Source of the DNA: Tractidigestivibacter sp050946515
GTDB lineage: Bacteria > Actinomycetota > Coriobacteriia > Coriobacteriales > Atopobiaceae
Assembly (NCBI RefSeq): GCF_050946515.1
Contig: NZ_JBMNUX010000001.1
Location: 243,310-307,309 of the forward strand
Reading direction: 5' to 3'
DNA length: 64,000 bases
Position numbers and translations under genes: made by a program. The first letter of the stretch is position 1. Each line of letters starts with the position of its first letter. Shown here one piece after another: positions 9,045-17,520 of this stretch. A model generated the notes under the pieces. The model saw nothing but the letters and a program-made list of their open reading frames with translations. It did no database searches and was not told where the DNA came from.

Positions 9045-10442
9045 GTGAACCAACAAGCATTTGAGGCGGGCAAAGCTGCATACCAGCAAGGAGATTGGCT
9101 GGGCGCCGTGAGCAAGCTCTCTGACGCAAAGCTGCCGAGCGAAGTCTCCGGCAAGGTTGACCACATGCTGGGCAACGCCTACATGAAGCTTGGTCAGTAC
9201 GCCTCTGCCGCGGCCTCCTATCAGTCGGCGCTTCTCGACCAGTCCTACGGCAAGGTCGGCGCGCTTTCGTGCAACCTTGGCCGTGCGCTTTTGGCGTCTG
9301 GCAAGCCAAGCGAGGCCATTGCGCCTCTGAACTCTGCGGTTGCCGACCGTACGTATCCCACTCCCTATAAGGCCTATATGGTCATGGGGTCTGCCTACGA
9401 GCGCCTCGGCGACGTGCGCAACGCTGGCATCGCCTACAGGAACGCCGCAATCGACGAGTCTAACCCCAACCCCTCGAAGGCGCTCTGCAACCTTGGGAGC
9501 TGCTTCATCAGGCTCGGCCGTCCGGTGGACGCTGTGGAGGCATACCGCACCGCGCTTGACTTCTCCACGCCGCTTCAGAACCAGAACCAGGTCTACTGCG
9601 ACCTTGGTCTTGCCTACGTCGCCGCAAACCGCATGTCCGAGGCCGTCGACGCATTCAACCACGCGACGGCGGATGGCACGTTCCGGCTTTCTCCTGAGGC
9701 GCAGGCCTCTTATGACGCCGCTCGCAAGGCCATGGCGCAGATCGCAAGCAAGCGGCCGTCTGACACCGACGCCCTGCTCGCGGCTGCCGGCTACGGCGGC
9801 AGCTACGACCCGCTCGACCCAACGGGGGCCTCGGGGGAGCTCATGCCCTCTGCTGACGACACCGGGTTCTTCTCGGTTTCTGAGGAGGACCTCGTCGAGC
9901 AGGAGAAGAAGGAGCGCAAGGTTCGCCGCAAGCACAAGCATCGCGGTCTCAAGATCTTCCTGACGATCCTCATCATCCTCGTTATCATTGGCGGAGCCGG
10001 CGCATACGCTTACTATCGTGGCTATGGCTGGCCTACCCAGCAGACGGTCGTCGAGGAGCTCTTCAGCGCCAAGACGTCGGGCGGCGACATGTCTGCCTAC
10101 ATCTCTGACTCTGCTGCCGATGCCTCTGCTATCGAGAGCGCCATTCCGTCTTCTGCCAGCGTCACCGTCAATAGCGTTGACCAGAGCATGTCGAGCTCTA
10201 CGGTCTATGTAACGGCAACGCTGTCCAGCGGCGGCACCCAGGACTTCACGATCACCATGGTCCGTGACGGCATCTCTTGGAAGGTCTCCGCAGTGTCGAC
10301 GAGCGGCAGCTCTTCCAGCACTACCACGAATAGCTCCACCACCAGCTCAACAACTACGGGATCTACTTCCACTACCACGACGGGCTCGACCTCTGGCAGC
10401 ACAACTACTGACAGCTCGTCATCAAGCTCCACTGAGGGTTAG
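9045..10442 (+). CDS. TPR membrane protein with Ser/Thr-rich tail
   Basis: 465 residues, GTG start behind GAGGGGG. Residues 1 to about 230 are tetratricopeptide-type helix pairs (repeated A-x-x-Y and G-x-A/LG patterns), expected in the cytoplasm. A lysine/arginine-rich patch (about 285-300) precedes one transmembrane helix at about 302-322. The outer part holds a small folded domain ending in FTITMVRDGISWKV and then about 40 residues made almost only of Ser, Thr and Gly. The role is unknown. It sits directly upstream of mreB, with about 60 bases between, so a part in envelope growth is possible but is only inference from position. Confidence 0.75.
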   Translation: MNQQAFEAGKAAYQQGDWLGAVSKLSDAKLPSEVSGKVDHMLGNAYMKLGQYASAAASYQSALLDQSYGKVGALSCNLGRALLASGKPSEAIAPLNSAVADRTYPTPYKAYMVMGSAYERLGDVRNAGIAYRNAAIDESNPNPSKALCNLGSCFIRLGRPVDAVEAYRTALDFSTPLQNQNQVYCDLGLAYVAANRMSEAVDAFNHATADGTFRLSPEAQASYDAARKAMAQIASKRPSDTDALLAAAGYGGSYDPLDPTGASGELMPSADDTGFFSVSEEDLVEQEKKERKVRRKHKHRGLKIFLTILIILVIIGGAGAYAYYRGYGWPTQQTVVEELFSAKTSGGDMSAYISDSAADASAIESAIPSSASVTVNSVDQSMSSSTVYVTATLSSGGTQDFTITMVRDGISWKVSAVSTSGSSSSTTTNSSTTSSTTTGSTSTTTTGSTSGSTTTDSSSSSSTEG

Positions 10443-10505
10443 AATCTAGCAACAAGACAGCGCTTCTGTCGATTGTTTTGCAGAAGCATGAGGGATAAGG
10501 AAGCC

Positions 10506-11549
10506 ATGTCGATCTTCGACTCACTATTTGGCGAATATGGCGGAGACCTTGCCATTGACCTTGGCACGGCCAATACGCTCGTGGCTGTCCGCGGAGAGGG
10601 CATCGTCATCAACGAGCCCTCTGTTGTCGCTATCGACAAGAGCGAGAGTCGCGTGCTTGCCGTTGGCGCCGATGCAAAGCGCATGATTGGCCGCACTCCT
10701 GGCTCGATCATTGCGGAGCGGCCCTTGAAGGACGGCGTCATTGCTGACTTCGACGTCACCGAGGTCATGCTTCGCTACTTTATCGACAAAGCACGCGAGC
10801 GCCGCTACCCTTGGTCGCCCCGTCCACGCGTCGTCGTGTGCGTGCCATCTGGCGTCACGTCCGTCGAGAAGCGCGCCGTCTTCGAGGCCACCATCCAGGC
10901 GGGCGCCCGCCAGGCTTACCTGATCGAGGAGCCTATGGCGGCCGCCATTGGCGCTGACCTTCCTATCGAGGACCCGACGGGCTCTATGGTCGTCGATATT
11001 GGCGGCGGCACCACCGAGGTCGCTGTCATATCCATGGGCGGCATCGTCGTTTCACAGTCGATCCGCACTGCTGGCGACGAGTTTGACCAGACGATTCTCG
11101 AGCATGTGAGAAATGCCTACAACCTTTCCATTGGCGAGAGGACTGCCGAGGACATCAAAATCAAGGTTGGCTCCGCTGCGCCCCTGGCAGAGGAGCTCGA
11201 CGTTGAGGTCAACGGCCGTGACGTTATGAGCGGCCTTCCCAAGACCGTCCGCATCGAGAGCGAGGAGATTCGCCGGGCGCTCGATCATCCGCTTGATGAG
11301 GTTACCAAGGCAGTCAAGGATGCTCTTGACGTCACCCCGCCTGACCTCGCTTCGGACCTGATGTACTACGGAATTCTCCTCACAGGCGGCGGCGGGCTAC
11401 TCCGCGGTCTTGACCAGCGCCTTCGCGAGGAGACAGGCGTCCCCGTCAACGTCAGCCCAACAGCGCTTGAAAACGTCGTAACCGGATGTGCAAGAGTTCT
11501 TGAGGCCAATGCGCTGTCTGGCGGCTTCGTCCAGAGTACGGGTCAATAA
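10506..11549 (+). CDS. mreB: Rod shape-determining actin homologue MreB
   Basis: Membrane-bound actin-like filament protein that guides lateral wall synthesis. 347 residues. Visible actin-fold elements: phosphate 1 loop DLGTANT near residue 17, phosphate 2 loop DIGGGTTEVAV from D164, and the adenosine motif LTGGGGLLRG near the C terminus. The N terminus (MSIFDSLFG) is a short amphipathic stretch suited to membrane contact. ATG 10506 is preferred over the upstream ATG 10473 because AAGGA lies just before it. First gene of the mreBCD-PBP2-rodA group. Confidence 0.95.
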   Translation: MSIFDSLFGEYGGDLAIDLGTANTLVAVRGEGIVINEPSVVAIDKSESRVLAVGADAKRMIGRTPGSIIAERPLKDGVIADFDVTEVMLRYFIDKARERRYPWSPRPRVVVCVPSGVTSVEKRAVFEATIQAGARQAYLIEEPMAAAIGADLPIEDPTGSMVVDIGGGTTEVAVISMGGIVVSQSIRTAGDEFDQTILEHVRNAYNLSIGERTAEDIKIKVGSAAPLAEELDVEVNGRDVMSGLPKTVRIESEEIRRALDHPLDEVTKAVKDALDVTPPDLASDLMYYGILLTGGGGLLRGLDQRLREETGVPVNVSPTALENVVTGCARVLEANALSGGFVQSTGQ

Positions 11550-11551
11550 GC

Positions 11552-12646
11552 GTGGCTCTCGGCAGCGGAAGCCGGGGCCAGCTGACTGGCCTTGGAAGCG
11601 GCAACAACCAATCTAGCGGCGGCGGGTCCCTTATCGTGTGCCTTGTTGTCTCGGTCGTGCTGTTCACCGTGAGCGTGCGCGGTGGAGACACGGGCATTAT
11701 GGCGGGGGTTCGCGGCGCTTTTCAGACGGTGACGACGCCCGTTCGCTACATTGGCACCGTCGTGACCATGCCGTTCCAAGGCCTTTCGAACATATTTGCC
11801 AACCTGACGGCAGACCAAGCGACGCTCTCTGAGCTTCAGCAGGAGAACGACGAGCTTCGAACGAGAAATGCCGAGCTTGAGGAGGCGGAGCAGACTGCAA
11901 CCCGCCTTCAGGAGCTTCTTGGCCTTCAGGACACCTACAACCTCCAGTCGACTGCAGCGCGCATCATCTCGGGCTCTACCGACTCGTGGAGCTCCACGGT
12001 CACCATCGACAAGGGGACGAGCTCTGGCCTGAGCGTTGGCATGCCAGTCACATCTTCCTCGGGCGTCATTGGGCAGATCATCGAGTGCAGCGCCACGACG
12101 TCGACGGTCAGGCTGATAACCGACGAGTCCTCCAGTGTTTCCGCAATGGTTCAGTCAAGCCGTGCGCAGGGGATGCTTAACGGCTCTGCCTCTGGCGAGG
12201 TCACGCTTGACCTCATAAGGACCGACCAGACCGTCGAGGTGGGCGACACTGTCGTCACGAGCGGTCTTGGCGGCGTATACCCCAAGGGCCTGCCCCTGGG
12301 CAAGGTCACGAGCGTCGAGAAGAACCCTGGGTCGATGTACTACACCATCGTTGTAGACACCTATGCCAGCGTCGAGAATTACGAGGAAGTCCTTGTGATC
12401 ACGTCTCTTACCGAAGACCAGATATCGACATCAGAAGACGTCGCCGAGGCGGATGCTCAGGAGACGGGGACGTCCACCACCTCAACGGACACGAGCAGCA
12501 CCGACTCTTCGAGCACCGACAGCTCTACCACCGACAGCTCGAGCACCACGGATTCGACTGACTCCACAAGCTCTACCGACACAACGTCGAGCAGCTCTTC
12601 GAGCACCGACTCAACAACCTCGAGCGACCAGTCAACCAGCGAGTAG
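11552..12646 (+). CDS. mreC: Rod shape-determining protein MreC
   Basis: Bitopic scaffold that links MreB to PBP2 and RodA. 364 residues, GTG start two bases after the mreB stop. One transmembrane helix at about 25-42, coiled coil at about 83-125 (LSELQQENDELRTRNAELEE type heptads), then the two beta-barrel domains (about 130-290). The last 60 residues are a low-complexity tail of Ser, Thr and Asp, absent from most MreC proteins, matching the tail on the nearby TPR protein. Confidence 0.92.
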   Translation: MALGSGSRGQLTGLGSGNNQSSGGGSLIVCLVVSVVLFTVSVRGGDTGIMAGVRGAFQTVTTPVRYIGTVVTMPFQGLSNIFANLTADQATLSELQQENDELRTRNAELEEAEQTATRLQELLGLQDTYNLQSTAARIISGSTDSWSSTVTIDKGTSSGLSVGMPVTSSSGVIGQIIECSATTSTVRLITDESSSVSAMVQSSRAQGMLNGSASGEVTLDLIRTDQTVEVGDTVVTSGLGGVYPKGLPLGKVTSVEKNPGSMYYTIVVDTYASVENYEEVLVITSLTEDQISTSEDVAEADAQETGTSTTSTDTSSTDSSSTDSSTTDSSSTTDSTDSTSSTDTTSSSSSSTDSTTSSDQSTSE

Positions 12647-12659
12647 GGAGGGGAGGAGC

Positions 12660-13238
12660 ATGCAGATTGCCGATAAGAACAAAAGCCGCCATGACATCAT
12701 CGCGCTTGCCATTATTTGTGGCGTGCTGCAGCTTGCGCTTGCTCCGAACATCGCCCTTGGCAACGGTCGGGCCAACTTTGCGCTGATCTTCACCTGCTGC
12801 ATTGCGCTTCTCGTTGGCGGCAAGCCGGCCGTGCTTTCTGGCTTCTTTGCGGGGCTCTTCTTTGACCTTTCAACGACGGGACCCGTCGGGCTTATGGCTG
12901 GCATACTTTCCGTCGTTGGCTACTTCATGGGCTCAGAGGGAAGAAACCGCATTGTCGGTGACGCTGGCGCCTCGGTTCTGGAGGTCTCTGTCTACACCTT
13001 GATAGTCTCTGTTGTCTATCACCTCTTTATGCTCGTGGTGGGCGACGCCTCCTCTTTGCTTGACGTGCTCTTCTTGCGCTCGCTGCCCACGGCTGCGCTC
13101 ACGATTCTTTTCTTCCTGCCGTTTGCCTGGTACTACTCACGCCAGAGCGCGAGCGGGCCAAGCCTTTCGGCTGGCGGCCGCGGCCGCCATGCGCGCAGAG
13201 GCCGTGGTTCTCGGTTCAATACGAAGGGCCTCTCGTAG
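12660..13238 (+). CDS. mreD: Rod shape-determining membrane protein MreD
   Basis: 192 residues with five or so hydrophobic segments and a basic Arg/Gly-rich C terminus. Partner of MreC in the elongasome. The ATG follows a strong GGGAGGGGAGGAGC ribosome site; the frame is open far upstream but that part only shadows mreC. MreD is weakly conserved in sequence, so the call leans on its position between mreC and PBP2 and on its topology, including the G-x-x-x-G rich segment FFAGLFFDLSTTGPVG typical of the family. Confidence 0.88.
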   Translation: MQIADKNKSRHDIIALAIICGVLQLALAPNIALGNGRANFALIFTCCIALLVGGKPAVLSGFFAGLFFDLSTTGPVGLMAGILSVVGYFMGSEGRNRIVGDAGASVLEVSVYTLIVSVVYHLFMLVVGDASSLLDVLFLRSLPTAALTILFFLPFAWYYSRQSASGPSLSAGGRGRHARRGRGSRFNTKGLS

Positions 13239-13241
13239 ACC

Positions 13242-15275
13242 ATGAACCTTACTCTTGTCATCATCATCGTGTGCGTGGTCATCGCCATTGCACTCGTTGT
13301 CGTTTTTCTCGTCTTTGGGCGCTCCGAGGCCAACTTCACCTTTGATATCGGTGGGGGAGGTCCCAAGGCATCTGGCGGCTCCGACACGTCGAGCGAGACG
13401 AACACTCACTCTCGCCTGAAGGGACAGCTTATAGTCTCTGGCGGCGTTTTTGGCGTCCTTATCGCCAAGCTCTTTTCCATGCAGGTCCTCTCGTCTGACG
13501 AATATGTTGAGCAGGCGGAGTCTAACCGCACGCGCAGCGTCTCCATCGCCGCTTCGCGTGGCCGCATCCTCGACAGGAACGGCAAGGAAATCGTCACCAA
13601 TCGCCCGAGCCTGACCGTGGTGGCAGAGGGCGACGTTGCCGACGATGATATCGAGGTTCAGCTTCTAGCCAATCTCATCGGCATGCCGGCCCTTGCCGTC
13701 AAGCGCAAGATCGAGGACACTTCGACGGGAGCGCAGAGCCTCCGCTCTGTGTCCGTTGACGTCTCGCGCCGCGTTGTTGCCTACATCGCCGAGCACCCCA
13801 CGGTTTTCGATGGCGTCGAGGTTGAGGAACTGACGCAGCGCTCCTATCCGTATGGCTCCGTCGCGGCGCACGTCGTCGGCTATACGGGAACCGTGACGGC
13901 GGACCAGCTGAACTCACAGAGCGATGACGAGGGTGCGGTCCAGTACAATTCGGGCGACATCGTCGGACAGTCTGGCGTCGAGCTCGAATACGAGAGCGTG
14001 CTGCAGGGAATTGACGGCGAGCAGATCGTTTACGTTGACGCTGACGGAAACGTACTCGACTACTCGTCGACGATTGAGCCGAAGAGCGGCTCCGACATCC
14101 TGCTGACGCTCGACATCGACGTCCAGCAAGCTGCGGAAGAGTCCATCCAGAAGGTCGTCGAGTACCAGAAGAGCCTCGGCTATCGTGCGGATGGCGCCAG
14201 CGCCGTTGCCATCGACTGCACCAATGGCGAGGTCATAGCCATGGCGAGCTATCCCACCTACTCTCCCAACATCTTTGTCGGCGGAATCTCGACAGGCGAC
14301 TGGGAGAACCTTCAGTCCGAGAGCTCAAACTACCCCTTGATGAACCGCGCCATTGCCGGCCAGTACCCGTCCGGATCCACCATCAAGGCCCTCACGACCC
14401 TTGCCGCCCTAAGCTATGGCATCGCCACCGCGAGCTCAAGCTGGTACTGCACCGGCTGGTGGACGGGCTTCGGCGAGGCCTATGGCATGAAGTGCTGGTG
14501 GGAGAGCGGCCATGGGTCGGTCAACCTCGTGACGGGCATCACTTACTCCTGCGACGTCGTCTTCTACGAGATTGGCAAAGGCTTCTACTACGCCGACGCT
14601 GACAAGCAAGAGGGCATGCAGGAGACGTTCAAGAAGTTTGGCCTCGGCCAGACGGCCGGCATCGACTTGCCAAGCGAGGCCGCAGGCCGCGTCCCTGATG
14701 CCGAGTGGAAGTGGAACTACTGGTCAGATGCGGATGATGACGCCAGGACGTGGCAGGGCGGCGACAACTGCAACCTTGCCATCGGCCAGGGCGACCTTCT
14801 CGTCACGTGCCTGCAGATGGTCGACGCCTACTGCGGCATCGCCAACCGTGGGACCATCTATCAGCCCCATGTCCTCAAGAGCGTGAAAAGCGCCGAGGGG
14901 GATGGCTCGGTCATTGACTACGAGCCAAAGGTGATCTTGACCCCCGAGGAAGACTCTGCGAACTTCGACGTCGTTGACGAGGGCCTTTCTGGCGTCATCT
15001 ATCAGGAGTCTGACTCGCAGACCATCCACTGGACAAACCTCAACGAGCAGGTGCGCGGCAAGACGGGTACGGCGGAGCAGACGAGCTCCGGCGAGCCCAT
15101 TGGCTGGTTCATTGCGTTCGTTCCCGCCGAGGATCCCAAGTATGTTGTCGGCGCCAACGTGGACCATGTCCTCTCCGGAGCAACGAGCGCCATGTACGTT
15201 GTCCGCGACATCATCGGCGCCATCTATAACGAGCCCGACGACCAAGAGCTCAACTCGACAAACGTGGACCGCTAA
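13242..15275 (+). CDS. mrdA: Penicillin-binding protein 2 (elongasome transpeptidase)
   Basis: Class B transpeptidase that cross-links peptidoglycan with RodA. 677 residues. Active-site motifs: SxxK at S379-K382 (STIK), S436-C437-D438 in the SxN/D position as in other PBP2s, and KTGT from K607. Between the first two, a Trp/Cys-rich loop (WYCTGWW...CWWESGHG) replaces the zinc-site loop of E. coli PBP2. The N terminus is odd: one hydrophobic helix at 3-26, a Gly/Ser linker, and then the usual membrane anchor at about 66-84 that leads into the pedestal domain. Start ATG is 3 bases after mreD. Confidence 0.93.
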   Translation: MNLTLVIIIVCVVIAIALVVVFLVFGRSEANFTFDIGGGGPKASGGSDTSSETNTHSRLKGQLIVSGGVFGVLIAKLFSMQVLSSDEYVEQAESNRTRSVSIAASRGRILDRNGKEIVTNRPSLTVVAEGDVADDDIEVQLLANLIGMPALAVKRKIEDTSTGAQSLRSVSVDVSRRVVAYIAEHPTVFDGVEVEELTQRSYPYGSVAAHVVGYTGTVTADQLNSQSDDEGAVQYNSGDIVGQSGVELEYESVLQGIDGEQIVYVDADGNVLDYSSTIEPKSGSDILLTLDIDVQQAAEESIQKVVEYQKSLGYRADGASAVAIDCTNGEVIAMASYPTYSPNIFVGGISTGDWENLQSESSNYPLMNRAIAGQYPSGSTIKALTTLAALSYGIATASSSWYCTGWWTGFGEAYGMKCWWESGHGSVNLVTGITYSCDVVFYEIGKGFYYADADKQEGMQETFKKFGLGQTAGIDLPSEAAGRVPDAEWKWNYWSDADDDARTWQGGDNCNLAIGQGDLLVTCLQMVDAYCGIANRGTIYQPHVLKSVKSAEGDGSVIDYEPKVILTPEEDSANFDVVDEGLSGVIYQESDSQTIHWTNLNEQVRGKTGTAEQTSSGEPIGWFIAFVPAEDPKYVVGANVDHVLSGATSAMYVVRDIIGAIYNEPDDQELNSTNVDR

Positions 15276-15293
15276 GCAAAGAAGGGAGTTGCC

Positions 15294-16499
15294 ATGGCTG
15301 GTAGCGCAACAGATGGGCTGCTTGACTCTGCAAGCTCGCACCTGAGAAGTGCGGGGTCGAACGCCAGAACCGTCAAGGCGAAGCGCGCCTTTGGCAACAT
15401 CTACTTCTCCCAGCTCATCCCAGCGATGCTCTTGATCGTCTATGGAGTCATCGTTATCTGGTCGGCCTCGCTTACCATCTCTGAGGCAAGCTTCCCTCGC
15501 CACCTCTTGGGCATTGCTCTGGGTATCGTCTGCTCGGTCGTGGTCTGGCACTACGACTACAGGAACCTCCAGTCAATGACCAGGGCGCTCTTTGTCATTG
15601 ACTGCATCCTGATGATTTCGCCAAGGATCCCCGGCCTTGGCTACTACGCCAACGGCATTACTGGTTGGGTCAGGATTCCTCTCATCGGAATAACGTTTCA
15701 GCCGTCCGAGCTTGCCAAGATCGTGACGATCTATCTGATGGCTGCTCTTACGGCGCAGTACAACGGCAAGATCGACACGCTGCGCGACTACATAAAGCTC
15801 TGCTTCATCCTTTGCGTTCCGTTTGCCTTGATCCTGCTCCAGCCTGACCTGGGCACTGGCCTCATCATCCTTGTCTTTGGGGCTGCAATCATCATCTGCG
15901 GCGGAGCGAAGAAGAGCTGGGTCTTGATAACGATAGCCATCATTGTGGCGGGGGCAGCGGCCATCATCATCGAGTCGATGATCGACGGCATACCCCACAT
16001 TCTCAAGACCTACCAGCTCAACCGCCTCATCGTCTTCATCGACCCCTCCGTCGACCCGTCTGGCGACGGCTATAACCTGCAGCAGGCAAAGATTGCCGTC
16101 GGCTCCGGCGGGCTGTTTGGCAAGGGGATTGGCAACGCGTCTCAGGCAGGCAGCGGCTTTTTGCCCGAGGCCCACACAGACTTCGTCTTTGCTCTGCTTG
16201 CGGAGGAATTTGGCTTTGTCGGGAGCCTCGTGCTTCTCGGGCTGTTCGCATGGATGATATTCTCGACGATAAGCCTTGGCATGCACTGCGAGCTGATGTT
16301 TGGCAAGCTGGTGTGCGTTGGCTGCGCGGCTATGTGGACGTTCCAGGTCCTCGAGGAGGTTGGCATGTGCATTGGCATCATGCCAATCACCGGCATCCCT
16401 CTTCCGTTCATTAGCTACGGCTCGTCTTCGATGATCGCCCAGATTACTGCCGTGGGGGCCGTTCAGTCGGTCTGGCGCCACAGGCAGAAGTCTGCCTAG
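15294..16499 (+). CDS. rodA: Peptidoglycan glycosyltransferase RodA (SEDS family)
   Basis: Polymerises lipid II into glycan strands in the elongasome. 401 residues with about ten transmembrane helices after a 40-residue cytoplasmic N terminus. SEDS signatures: QPDLGTGLI, the loop QQAKIAVGSGGLFGKG, LPEAHTDFVFA with the catalytic-type Asp region, and the C-terminal TGIPLPFISYGSSSM. ATG follows AGAAGGGAG. Placed 18 bases after PBP2, its functional partner. Confidence 0.95.
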   Translation: MAGSATDGLLDSASSHLRSAGSNARTVKAKRAFGNIYFSQLIPAMLLIVYGVIVIWSASLTISEASFPRHLLGIALGIVCSVVVWHYDYRNLQSMTRALFVIDCILMISPRIPGLGYYANGITGWVRIPLIGITFQPSELAKIVTIYLMAALTAQYNGKIDTLRDYIKLCFILCVPFALILLQPDLGTGLIILVFGAAIIICGGAKKSWVLITIAIIVAGAAAIIIESMIDGIPHILKTYQLNRLIVFIDPSVDPSGDGYNLQQAKIAVGSGGLFGKGIGNASQAGSGFLPEAHTDFVFALLAEEFGFVGSLVLLGLFAWMIFSTISLGMHCELMFGKLVCVGCAAMWTFQVLEEVGMCIGIMPITGIPLPFISYGSSSMIAQITAVGAVQSVWRHRQKSA

Positions 16500-16523
16500 T
16501 CTCTGCTGCTTTTGGAGGGTTTG

Positions 16524-17519
16524 ATGGCTCAGATATCTTTGAACAAGATTCTTGAGGTGCTTGGTGCTGGCAAGGACGCCCAGGAGAATCGCGCCGAGGG
16601 CATACGCCTCTGCGTGCGCGTCGGCTCCGCCGCGCCTCGTCCGCTCGTGCTCGCCGTGAAAGACTTGCTTGTCGCCGACGACCGTGGCGCAGAGGTGGAC
16701 GTTGCGCTTGCGGGGTCTGGAGCGCCAACCTCTGCAGATGCCGCAATTATTGTCTGCGGCAACGCGGAGGCCGATGCGGCGACCTCTGCGCTTGGGTTTG
16801 CTCGCGCAAACGTACCCGTTGCCCTTGTTGCCGAGACGGCCGTCGAGGCGCCGGAGGTTGAGCTTCCCGAGGAGGCAGAGGGTCTCGTGAGCGTGATTGC
16901 GTGCGCCGACCCCTCGAAGCTCGGGCCCCTGCTTGCCGACTGGCTTGTCTCTGCGACCCCCAAGGGCATTGCCATGGCCGCCAACTTCCCGTTCTGCCGT
17001 GACGCAGAGGTCAAGCAGCTCGTCGTTCGCTGCGCAGCTGAGAACGCCGCCGTTGGAGCCGTGAACCTCATCCCCGGCTCCGACATGCCGGTAATGACGG
17101 CAAACCAGTCGAAGCTCGCCCTAGACATCGCGGCCGCCTATGGCAGGGGCCTCGACGCATCGCGTGCAGTCGAGATCGCGGCCATCGTGGCTGCCGGCTT
17201 TGCTTGGCGCAGCCTCTCCAGAAACGTCGTGGAGCTCGTTCCCGCTGGCAAATGGGTGCTTAGGGGCGTTCTTGGCTACGTGGGCACCGTTGCGGTCGGC
17301 AATGGCCTCAAGCTGCGCTTTGGCATTGAGGACGGCACCGTCGAACTGCCGGACTTTGCATCCCTTGGCAAGTCGTCCAAAGAGGCCTCTGGCGCCCTCG
17401 CCGCTCTTCCCCGGCGCGCCCAGGATGCGGCAAAGAAGGCTCACGAAGAGCGCGAGGCGCGCGAGCGCGCTCAGTACGTCATCTTCTCCGCTGACGGCAC
17501 TGTGAGCCAAGGCGCATAG
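16524..17519 (+). CDS. DUF697-domain membrane-associated protein, no GTPase domain
   Basis: 331 residues of unknown function. Residues about 175-285 match the DUF697 pattern: NLIPGSDMPVMTANQSKLALDIAAAYG, then hydrophobic helices through GVLGYVGTVAVGNGLKLRFG. In better-known cases this domain sits behind an Era-like GTPase. Here the N-terminal part has no P-loop; it reads as an alpha/beta region (VDVALAGSG..., AAIIVCGN) of low complexity rich in Ala, Glu and Pro. The C terminus is a charged helix. It is 24 bases behind rodA and one base before the radical SAM gene, so it is transcribed with the cell-shape genes. Start ATG 16524 follows TTGGAGGG. Confidence 0.7.
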   Translation: MAQISLNKILEVLGAGKDAQENRAEGIRLCVRVGSAAPRPLVLAVKDLLVADDRGAEVDVALAGSGAPTSADAAIIVCGNAEADAATSALGFARANVPVALVAETAVEAPEVELPEEAEGLVSVIACADPSKLGPLLADWLVSATPKGIAMAANFPFCRDAEVKQLVVRCAAENAAVGAVNLIPGSDMPVMTANQSKLALDIAAAYGRGLDASRAVEIAAIVAAGFAWRSLSRNVVELVPAGKWVLRGVLGYVGTVAVGNGLKLRFGIEDGTVELPDFASLGKSSKEASGALAALPRRAQDAAKKAHEEREARERAQYVIFSADGTVSQGA

Positions 17520-17520
17520 C

